From: Odontocerum albicorne
Taxonomy: Eukaryota > Arthropoda > Insecta > Trichoptera > Odontoceridae
Direction: 5' to 3'
Length of the DNA stretch: 64,000 nucleotides
Assembly: GCA_949825065.1 (NCBI GenBank)
Contig: OX463846.1
Span: forward strand, 14,852,205-14,916,204
Shown here in pieces: positions 56,040 through 64,000 of the stretch. A program made the position numbers and the translations under genes. The notes under the pieces were generated by a model, which ran no database searches, was not told the DNA's origin, and saw only the letters and a program-made list of their open reading frames with translations. Position 1 is the first letter of the stretch. Each line of letters begins with the position of its first letter.

Positions 56040-57435
56040 ATGATTTTCTCGATTGTTTTCCGCTAGTTGAAAATATTTTTTGGAGTTGTTGCCGTGTTAA
56101 GTTGACTTATATGATGGCTGAATTTTTGAAATCGTTACTGCCTTCATTCTCAGGGCGATGACAAAAAATGTTTCTCAATTTTAATTAAATGTTTAAATAA
56201 TGTGACTGGTTATTCGCTTAAACGCATTGAAACACTTTCTTGACTCCCGGGCTCAAAGCTGGTCACCTTGCTTCCCTAAAACTTTTTCTTTAATCTTCAG
56301 AATCCTTACACAAAAATAATCGTCTTCTTATCATATCAACGGCACTATACTACTTCCGACCAGAATTCTGACACTTGTATATCTCTGGGCGTTCCACGAA
56401 TCAAGTCCTCTTCGATATAAGATACTGGGCTCATATAGACAATGCAAGTGTGCAAATTTGTTTGTTTTGGGAATGTAAACGTTAGGTTATAGTAAAGAAT
56501 CAAATGGTGTATTAAAATAACAGTACTTTTATAACGTACTGAAAATGCATCAATTTACCATTTTACCATTTCAAAACTGTTTTGACGTGAGGTTTACTTG
56601 TTTAATTATATTTTCAAAACTGTTTTGATGTGAAGTTTGCTTGTCTCAGCAAGCATATAATTAAATTCACAGTCGTTGTTAAGATTTCTCTCTACGTAAA
56701 TTTTATATTTGTTTACATTAAAAACACATTTCATTTACTATTTTTTTCAATTATTTCTTGATGCAATTAAACAACATCGCGTGCTATTGATAATAACAAC
56801 ACTACACTGAACAACATTTTTTTCTGCATAATCGATTGGTCATCGTACTATTAATCGCGTCATATCATTTTTCGAAACAGTATCTATATAACATTATGAC
56901 AGACCGCTCGCTGTTTTGAATACAGCGGGGGAGCGTTTTAAAACACGATATTTTTTAACAAATGTTAAACTTTGACAATTCGACGCCGTTAATACGCTGT
57001 AAACCGAGACTTAAGAATCCTTATATCCCTACATATGGATGTCATGACTTTTTATTTCGCTTTTTTTACTGTGTATTTTATAGCTGATAATAAATTACGG
57101 TATAAACGGGAGACATTTTCATTTATATACATGTGGGTGTCCCTTAATTACAAATGAATGATCTTAAGGAATTAAGCTTGTGAGTTACGATGTTTCTAAA
57201 TCTTAAAAAAAACTCGTCGAATCCATTAAATTTTTACACCATTTCCTATACTTACAAACATGTTTTAAGTGCGAAAAATGTTTTTTAAAAGATTTTATTT
57301 TATTTCGATAAATATTAAATAATTTTTATGCAAGTCCTTAGTATGCCTACGAGCATAACGTTAAATGTCAACGTGTTAAAAAATATTGCAGGGAGAAAGC
57401 TTTTTAAGATGACATGGTCTTCGGTCTTGTTGATC
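56040..57435. other. AT-rich stretch with small repeats
   Basis: 'ttcaaaactgttttgacgtg' and 'ttcaaaactgttttgatgtg' occur at about 56570 and 56614, each followed by 'a-gtttgcttgt'. 56895-56945 is GC-richer ('cagaccgctcgctgttttga'). No gene recognised. Confidence 0.4.
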
Positions 57436-57439
57436 GATT

Positions 57440-57640
57440 CTTTGTATTGTATTGTATTACACTTTCGTTGTATACTGTAAAACCTGGTGGGCTTATGCCA
57501 TGAGGCAATCTCTTTCAACCAACCAAAAACATGTCGTAGAGGCCTTAAGGGAAAACCAGATTAGAATCCTTTTTTAAAATATCTGGATTTTAAAATATCT
57601 TGGCGACAGGAATCTTACCAACTAGGCCACAGAGGTCGAA
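57440..57640 (-). mobile_element. tRNA-derived SINE (family A)
   Basis: Plus strand: 'tgtattgtattgtattacac', 'cctggtgggcttatgccatg', 'ctctttcaaccaaccaaaaa', 'gaggccttaagggaaaacca', then the head 'ttaccaactaggccacagag'. The B box region is replaced by a duplication of 'ttttaaaatatctgga'. Confidence 0.8.
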
Positions 57641-57752
57641 CTTCGGACTTAGAACCACTCAAATATGCTCGTAACTCGCAATTCGTCGTAATACGTGATG
57701 ATTATGTTCCCACACTCGAAATGGATCTATAATCTCGTCGATGAATTTTTAA

Positions 57753-57991
57753 CCCTGAGAGCGCTACGAGAAAAAAATATAATTGTCTATCTAGTGCTGA
57801 GATATATTTACGATTCGGACGTTCGTGATAAATATTTATTTTAAACAGAAAAACAAAAAAACAAATATTTTTACAACATAAATATATCTTAGAATATGTA
57901 CCCTTGTATTCTAAATGAATATCATTCATTTAGAATACAAGGGTAGAACAAATTTCTTCCACTGCTATAGCAGTGCGCCGATCTCTCAGGG
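57753..57991. mobile_element. TTAA-flanked MITE (239 bp), piggyBac-like
   Basis: TTAA at 57749-57752 and 57992-57995. Both ends start CCCTGAGAG (left CCCTGAGAGCGCTACGAG, right complement CCCTGAGAGATCGGCGC). An internal perfect palindrome with 21-bp arms and a 3-base loop lies at 57900-57944. No coding capacity. The superfamily is inferred from TTAA plus CCC termini. Confidence 0.8.
57900..57944. repeat. Perfect 21-bp-arm palindrome inside the MITE
   Basis: 'acccttgtattctaaatgaa' + 't', loop 'atc', then the exact reverse complement. Confidence 0.95.
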
Positions 57992-57999
57992 TTAAGCAT

Positions 58000-59325
58000 A
58001 CTGAAACTCATTTTATATTTTTTTAGGCATCATTGAAAGTTCTTCACCCTCAAATGGAAGACACACCTATTGAGGAAAACACAACCGGTTTAGGATGAAC
58101 GATTTTTAATTCCTCATTTATTGGGCAGATCATGTAAAAAATAAAATAAAATATATTCAATCATATGGCATTCTTAAACATAATATATGCACATTGGTGG
58201 TACGGTTATATAAAAAAAAACATGACTGTTAGACAACATTGCCATTACCTCATGAATTCGTGTTTAGTCACTTGCAGTTCGTTATAATTTTAATGGTTTT
58301 TGGTTCAGGTCTATTGTATATTTGTTTGGTTCATAACTATTATATTATCTGAGAACAAGTGAAAATTCTATAGGAAATTTGGTTGAAATGTATTAACAGC
58401 GAAAAAAAATATTATTGATAAATAATAAACAAATAAAAAATCCGCTGTTACTTTTTAACAAAATTTAAAAATAAATATATAATTATTTTTATGTATCATA
58501 TTAATATTCTATATCGTGTGATATTGATTAACTTAAAAAACAATTTAAGTACAATCGGAAAATAGTCCATCGTTTAATTTCGAAGAAAAATAAATATTTA
58601 AATGGTACCTTGTGGATTTTTAATATTAAAAAAGCATCAAATTTTATCCAACCACTTACATGTATGAAGAAATTTGGGGTATAATGTGATTGTACTAACA
58701 TATGAACATATTAAAATATATATGATATAAGTACGTATTCTTGAAAAATAAGGAAAAACCTTCAGTTTTTCGTTGCTTTTTTACGTATGTTTATTATTTT
58801 CTTGCCAAATCGTTATAATTCTTAAATAAGCAATATATTTTTTTATGTATTTATTTCAAATAAACAAGCAAACAATTTTTTTCTGAATAAAAAACACAGG
58901 TAATTTACCAGTTTTATTAGTTTTTTTAAATTTATTTTACATTTGACATACGTTTAACTCAATTCCATTAATTAAAAATGTATTACGTAAGAAAAAAGTG
59001 AAAACCTAGAAATAATAACAATAGGAACGATAATTACTGATGATTCCCTGTGAAGTGGTTCAGTTATGTCTACATCTGTCTACAATGTATCCTCCGAGAT
59101 ATGGAAGATATCGGAAAATTATTTCAATAAGGCCATTCCGTATGCGAGACATTCCATATTCTCAGTACGTGCTCACTGCACCGAAAACAGTCATAATTAA
59201 TAACGGCATAAATAATTGTCATGTACATTATAAATAAAAGTTTTTCAATCAACAAATGGTTTGCTATTTTTTGATATAGTAATTTGTATATTTGCAAACA
59301 GGCTCGTAGATATCTTCTAACGCTT
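58000..59325. other. AT-rich stretch, nothing recognised
   Basis: No supported feature. Confidence 0.4.
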
Positions 59326-59334
59326 GAGGTTTGT

Positions 59335-59600
59335 TGGCGGTCGTGGTCTAATAGTTAGCATTCACGTTTAACAGCCAGGCGCCCCAAGGTTAGATTCCTG
59401 GCGGATTTATTTCCGGGCATGTTTTAGTTAGAACATTTAACATCTGATTTCATGAATCCAGATATCGCTCTTGTTAGTAACATTGGAGTCTCTCATCCTC
59501 CTTTATTTTCTTAATAGTTTGAGGTTGTTAGAAAACGCTTTTGAACTGATCCTAATTATTGGGGAAAAGCGCTATATATAGAAGCAAAGAAATGCCCATT
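59335..59600 (+). mobile_element. tRNA-derived SINE (family D)
   Basis: Head 59336-59405 has an A box 'tggtctaatagttagc' and a B box 'ggttagattcc' (59388-59398, one base off consensus), about 40 bp apart. The 3' part ends 'ggggaaaagcgctatatata', a motif found at the 3' end of several animal SINEs. It is unrelated in sequence to family A. Confidence 0.7.
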
Positions 59601-59629
59601 GAAAAAAAAATTACGTTATAATATTTTTA

Positions 59630-60260
59630 TTACTGGCATCAATGACGCGAAAACTGAGGCCATCATGTTCTCCCGTATAGTCTAGGAAAGAATGCCATCG
59701 ATGACTTTATTCATGGGTGGTTGCCTGAGGCAAGACATAGTCAAATACCTTGGCCTGCACATCGACCGGTGACTGACGTGGAAAACCCATCTGAATACCA
59801 TCAGACAGAAAGGTCAAAAGGGCATAGAGGCTATCAGTTCGATATTCCATCGACGCAGCTTCCTTTCACCCAAAAATAAGCTCCTCTTCTATAAAACCCT
59901 TAGTCATCCTATCTTGACCTATGCTGCACCTATTTGGGGAAGTGTAAGCAACACGAATTACCTGAAACTGCAGAGTGCAGAACAATGTATTCAAGATCTC
60001 TTTCAACACCCATGCCAGAATACACCTCTCCTGACTTCACGCTGAACAGCGTGAAGAGACCCTCTATCACCACATCCTCGCTTGGACCGTGAAGTTTTAT
60101 AAAAATCAACAAAATCACAACAATTCCCTAATCGCTATCCTGTGCGCTTACGGAAGTAAATCTGAACTACTTTTCCGTTATAAGCACAGGCTCCCAAAAC
60201 ATCATCTGTTGCCTGACTAGTCCACCTACAGTATTAGCTGGGAGGACCAAGGTCTGAGTG
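59630..60260 (+). pseudogene. Jockey-type LINE RT C-terminal relic
   Basis: Plus strand: INDAKTEAIMFSR, then VKYLGLHIDR, stop, LTWKTHLNTIRQKGQKGIEA, FHRRSFLSPKNKLLLYKTLS, HPILTYAAPIWGSVSNTNYL with KLQSAEQ. This is the classic jockey order (N..KTEA..FSR, VKYLG..ID..LTW..H, RRS.LS..NKLLLYK.LI.PI.TYAAPVWG). The part after 60000 is frameshifted (QHPCQNTP and on). The catalytic FADD lies upstream of the preserved part and is missing. Confidence 0.85.
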
Positions 60261-60299
60261 AATGTGATGGAATACAAGTAACCTGAACGAGTGGACTTG

Positions 60300-61155
60300 T
60301 TCTTGCAAAATAATTAGTTGTAAGAATTGTTATCTAGTTATAAATACCTAGTATGTAGGTGTTAAATAATTCTAAGAAAATATATATTAAGATTATAAAA
60401 ATAAAAATAAAATGGCATGTAGGAAATTAAAATTAAGTTAGTTGATAATTAAAATACGAGTATTATATATTAATAAGATTAGTTGAGATATAAATTTGTA
60501 TGTAGGTAAATCCTTTGGCAAATATTTGTACCATGTATTAGGTACTTTGTTAAACAAAATAAAACATTTTAAACTGAAATAATAAAAAGAGCTTTTATCA
60601 ATTAATATAAATTTTCATAAATTGCTTCATCAAAACATTTCGAGTAGCAGTGTGTTAAAAAATAAATTCTCTTAATGTAACGCAGTTTAAAAAATATCAA
60701 CTGACAGCATAATACAAAATGTCATTATTCATAATTTAGCTGTCCTACCATCTGTCGGCGAGAAATGAAAGCTGCTAACGCCACCTGACAGTTGGCCCAA
60801 CGCGGATGACATTGCGCGTTGTAGCGCGGCGTTTCTACGCATTTTTTTTTATTTTCATCAAAACACGCCAAAATAAATCACGTTTTAAGTGAAATGAGAC
60901 ATTTTCGCTCCAACATTGTCGCTCATATATTTAAGAACGCGTGACAAACAAAACAGATTATTTTGGAAAACAGTCTAACGTACAAAACATATCTTGACTT
61001 GTTTTCAAAACACGTCTCTCTCCCGCTGTCTCAGATTTTGCTTCTTTTCTTTATAAGGCATATATTTTTGATGAAAAATTAGGTTATTTCTCCATAATTT
61101 AGGCACTTATTATACTATTTAGATGTTTACAAAAATACGGGAATAAAATAATTTT
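60300..61155. other. AT-rich stretch with a GC-richer part
   Basis: 60745-60840 ('ctgtcggcgagaaatgaaag', 'gacattgcgcgttgtagcgc') is GC-rich and unexplained. 60890-61030 has no recognisable feature. Confidence 0.4.
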
Positions 61156-61174
61156 TGTTGTGTTAAAACCTAAT

Positions 61175-61675
61175 GTTTCAAATTTTGTATTTTGTGACTC
61201 GCATTGGAACCATGTGTATCAAACGTTGTACCTTACATTTCAAACTTAGTATTTTGATTCTCAAATTTTTGCATTTGATCCATATGTATCAAAAGTTGTA
61301 CATTACGTTTCAAACATTGTATTTTCAGGTCCAAACTTTTGCATTTAAATCATGTGTACCAAAAGTTGTACCTTGCGTTATTGCGAAATAATGTGTATCG
61401 AACCTTACGTACCTTACTTTTTAAACTTGGTATTTCGTGGTTCAAACTATGTACATTATCCGGCGGTAAGTAATACACATCGGGCTTAAACTCAAAACGT
61501 ATGAATGACAGAGACGACGCTCTACAAAGCCGAAGTTAGCCGATTATGTCCAAAATCGGCTAACTTCGGCTTTGTAGAGCGTCGTCTCTGTCATTCATAC
61601 GTTTTGAGTCTATGTACGATGTATATTACTTACCGCCGGGTAATGTACCTTAGTGTTCCAAACTTAAAGATAGGA
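61175..61675. repeat. Degenerate minisatellite (~70-bp units) split by a hairpin element
   Basis: Blocks such as 'gtatcaaaagttgtacatta' / 'cgtttcaaacattgtatttt' / 'caaacttttgcattt' recur at about 61200, 61285 and 61350 with decreasing similarity. A last partial unit ('aatgtaccttagtgttccaa') follows the hairpin element at 61640. Confidence 0.7.
61460..61639. mobile_element. 180-bp hairpin MITE with 55-bp perfect arms
   Basis: Ends 'ccggcggtaagtaata' and 'tattacttaccgccgg' are exact complements. The inner arms 61491-61545 and 61554-61608 are 55-bp perfect reverse complements around an 8-base loop (atgtccaa). The intervening flanks 61476-61490 and 61609-61623 are less perfect. Not coding. A partial relative is at 7592-7710. 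Confidence 0.9.
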
Positions 61676-61754
61676 ACATTTTAGTTTAATCGTTGTGTTT
61701 TAAAGAAAAAATATGAAATTCAGCAACATGATAATAATTTACTTATTTAAAATT

Positions 61755-61835
61755 TTCATGCAAATACATTTGGCGGATTTGTTGCTTTGAAATAAATTTC
61801 TTCCGATCAATCAGCTTTTATTTTATAATTGATTA
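61755..61835 (-). mobile_element. SINE 3' body fragment
   Basis: 'atttggcggatttgttgctt' and 'aatttcttccgatcaatcag' are the reverse of the shared SINE body. Confidence 0.5.
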
Positions 61836-61990
61836 TCATCGGAATCCATGACCGGGTCTATCATAAAGCTAACTGAATAAAAAGTAATGCTAAGTAAATA
61901 TTTAAATAACAAAAAATAAAATGCAAGACAAATCTAATAGAATTGGATAGAATTTAAAGAGGAAGAGTATGACAATATACTTTTTTTAAA

Positions 61991-62084
61991 TTTAATGTTC
62001 ATTATTTGCTACTGTTACATGTCTTCCAATTTTTAAGTTTAATGTTCATTATTTGCTACTGTTACATGTCTTCCAATTTTTCAC
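61991..62084. repeat. Tandem duplication (47 bp)
   Basis: 'tttaatgttcattatttgct' with 'actgttacatgtcttccaat' occurs twice in succession without differences in this block. Confidence 0.95.
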
Positions 62085-62089
62085 GCATC

Positions 62090-62635
62090 GACGAGAACTA
62101 TTTTTTTCATTTATACAGTTATGTGTTAAAAAGCCAACGTTATATTTTTTCATTCAATAAAGCAACGGACGAATATTCCCGAATTTGTTTCTGACCATTT
62201 CTTGAATTCATATTTCCTATCCAAGTGAAGTAATTATTGGAATGTCCCATAATACTGATCCTATAAATTACCCTTGATGAGAAAATATTTAATGGTTCAA
62301 ACGTCACTTCCATAACAGTTAATATGTAAACTTAGACTTTTCCCGAATGACACATGCACTAATAAAGATTTGCTACGTTGAGCCTTCCAAATTATCATCA
62401 CCAACTTCGTTTTTCAATTTATCCTTTCAAGTCGGTGTTGCGGAATTCCTAATATCTCCTCGCACAATTGCATTACGAGCTTGTTTCAAGCTCTAACTAC
62501 TAGTTTTCTCCCATTTGACCTGCCCTAAAAAAACTCTTAAGAAACCTTTTGTCTAGCATTTGTATCATTTACATGTCACAGCAAAGACTTCACCTAATTA
62601 TGATTTAATCATGTTTTTTAATTGAAATAAATACA
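62090..62635. other. AT-rich stretch, nothing recognised
   Basis: No supported feature. The 5' border of the LINE at 62640 is not defined. Confidence 0.4.
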
Positions 62636-62639
62636 TAAT

Positions 62640-63750
62640 CAGCGATAATCTAATTGGATTATTTGCATCATACCTAAAAGAAAGATCTCAATACGTAACA
62701 ATTCGTAACAAGTCTTCTGCGGAATTTATCGCAAGATCTGGTATACCACAAGGATCCAATTTAGGTCCCCTACTATTTCTCATATTAATAGACGACATTC
62801 AAAATTCCATAATTCACTCGACATGTTTATTGTTCGCTGACGACTTGAAAATTTTCAAAAAGATCAATTCATCTCACGACTGTGCATAGTTACAACAGGA
62901 TCTAGACTTCCTAGTCTCCTGGAGTGAGCAAAACCATCTTCTGTTCAACATTAATAAATGTGTCTGTGTATCTTATAGTCGATCGTTTTCACCAATCCAC
63001 CATCAGTATACTATACAGGGAGTGGCACTAAACAGAGTTTCTGAATTCAAGGATTTGGGCGTAACCTTCGATGTCGGACTCACGTTCGTTAACCATGTCT
63101 CACGTTTGATATCGGACTGTTACAAACTACTCGGTTTTATAATGAGAATATCAAGAGAATTTAACAGCACCGATATCCTCCGAAACTTATATAATTATCT
63201 AATTAGAACCAAATTAGAATATGCATCTACGGTTTGGGCTCCTCATCAGCTCAAATATAAAAACAATATATAACAAATACAAAAAAAAATCCTCAGATAT
63301 CTATGGTACAGAACAAAGGGCGATTACCAAAAATATGCTCACCATGCCGAACTTCTCACGGTGTGTAACTATAGAAGCCTTGAAACAAGAAGGCGAGAAT
63401 CCATTGCGATATTCCTACTAAAGGTTTTCCAAGGTTCTTTTAACTGCCCCGTGATTCTAGAAGCTCTAAGTTTATATGTACCCAATAAATATAGCCGTGC
63501 AAGGAATCACCCTCTGTTCTACATACCAACTTACAGGACGAATATCATGGCTAAGCAGTCAGTCACGCGTGGTATAGAGATATTGAACCAACTGAATGAC
63601 ACGGTTGATATATTCTCGGTACAGTCTAGCAGTATGAGAAGCATCCTGGCTGATATTATTCCTAACGAACAAGCTAACGCTAGAAGCAGACTCTGTTTGT
63701 GTAAAAGGAGAAATCCGTGCAAAGTGGATAAAAAAAAAATTAAAAAATAA
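62640..63750 (+). pseudogene. Jockey-type LINE reverse transcriptase, best preserved
   Basis: One continuous plus-strand frame of about 370 codons with two stops (TAG at 62887-62889 and TAA at 63271-63273). Order: LIGLFASYLKERSQYVTIRN, SGIPQGSNLGPLLFLILIDD (RT motif 4), CLLFADDLKIFKK with intact FADD catalytic motif, LVSWSEQNHLLFNINKC, VSEFKDLGVTFDVGLTFVNH, RTKLEYASTVWAPHQ, then the C-terminal tail ending KRRNPCKVDKKKIKK-stop. The endonuclease and first RT motifs are missing, so it is 5' truncated. The tail is lysine-rich and lacks an RNase H domain. The same family occurs at 4105-4560 on the minus strand. Confidence 0.9.
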
Positions 63751-63867
63751 TGTTGAAAATTGGTTCAAAACCTCTAAAAAATTTCGATAATTTTTTGTTT
63801 CGTTTTAAGCATTTATTTATTTCCTTCAAAATTAACATAGTTTTACTTACATATAAATATTGCATCC

Positions 63868-64000
63868 CACCATTACGTCATGCCCCTATTGGGGTAGGCT
63901 GAGAGTACATACCTTCACTTTTTTATTTCCTCATCACTCATATTTCATCTAGCACTCATCATTCACTTCTACAATGCCGAAGCACTTCGTCATACATACT
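63868..64000 (-). mobile_element. RTE 3' end, running off the window
   Basis: 'ccaccattacgtcatgcccc' and 'tattggggtaggctgagagt' are the RTE tail on the minus strand, followed upstream by 'acttctacaatgccgaagca' and the window edge. It is comparable with 36290-36400. Confidence 0.55.

Noticed and set aside
59336..59405. Functional tRNA gene
   Set aside because: tRNA-like boxes but a SINE 3' part follows; the acceptor stem is not convincing.
62006..62194. 62-codon frame with a repeated N-terminus
   Set aside because: Follows from the 47-bp tandem duplication; no domain.

Overview
This window looks like gene-poor, AT-rich nuclear DNA of an insect, most likely a moth or butterfly (Lepidoptera). 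The case rests on the transposon content. Many fragments are RTE-type LINE 3' ends of the kind common in Lepidoptera (PTLMYGSETW, then GRGRPRKTW-like C-termini, ending in a GC-richer 'cgggg-tagg' tail). The LINE at 49.95-50.66 kb carries NISLRDR...TNEWIRQQTKVADV, a family I know as very abundant in Lepidoptera. tRNA-derived SINEs and mariner, hAT and piggyBac-like DNA elements fill most of the rest. The order-level call is inference; a search against lepidopteran repeat libraries would settle it. I recognise no intact host gene, exon, rRNA, functional tRNA or CRISPR array.

Layout. 0-8 kb: SINEs, two RTE relics (one split by a SINE), a 4 x 63-bp tandem array, two LINE C-terminal relics on the minus strand and a 433-bp hAT derivative with an 8-bp target duplication. 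7-15.4 kb: RTE relics, a 574-bp terminal-inverted-repeat (TIR) element, a LINE with a broken C-terminal zinc finger, an ~857-bp TA array, head-to-head RTE fragments and a 445-bp hAT-type MITE. 15-24 kb: SINEs, repeat families B and F, RTE relics (one split by a B copy), one LINE relic and a SINE-like unit. 24.6-27.05 kb: a striking block in which a ~517-bp unit is tandemly repeated and then inverted, bracketed by two TA arrays.

27-38.8 kb: LINE relics, an inverted repeat with a hammerhead-like core, a 146-bp tandem array, a decayed hAT transposase, two SINEs that share only their 3' part with the main SINE family, two mariner elements and a decayed jockey-type LINE. 38.8-48 kb: a foldback element, RTE and RT relics, a TTAA-flanked piggyBac-like element nested in repeat B, a third mariner and more SINEs. 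48-64 kb: a mosaic of LINE fragments around a 22-bp-arm palindrome, many SINE copies, two further MITEs, a 180-bp hairpin element inside a minisatellite, and a jockey-type reverse transcriptase that is still readable over about 370 codons with two stops.

Nothing here works as a pathway. The coding remnants are reverse transcriptases and transposases in various stages of decay. The short elements are non-autonomous passengers that would have depended on proteins encoded elsewhere. The interest lies in nested insertions (which give relative ages), internally deleted mariners that appear to have spread as a deletion derivative, hairpin-forming elements, and the TA-bracketed direct/inverted array.
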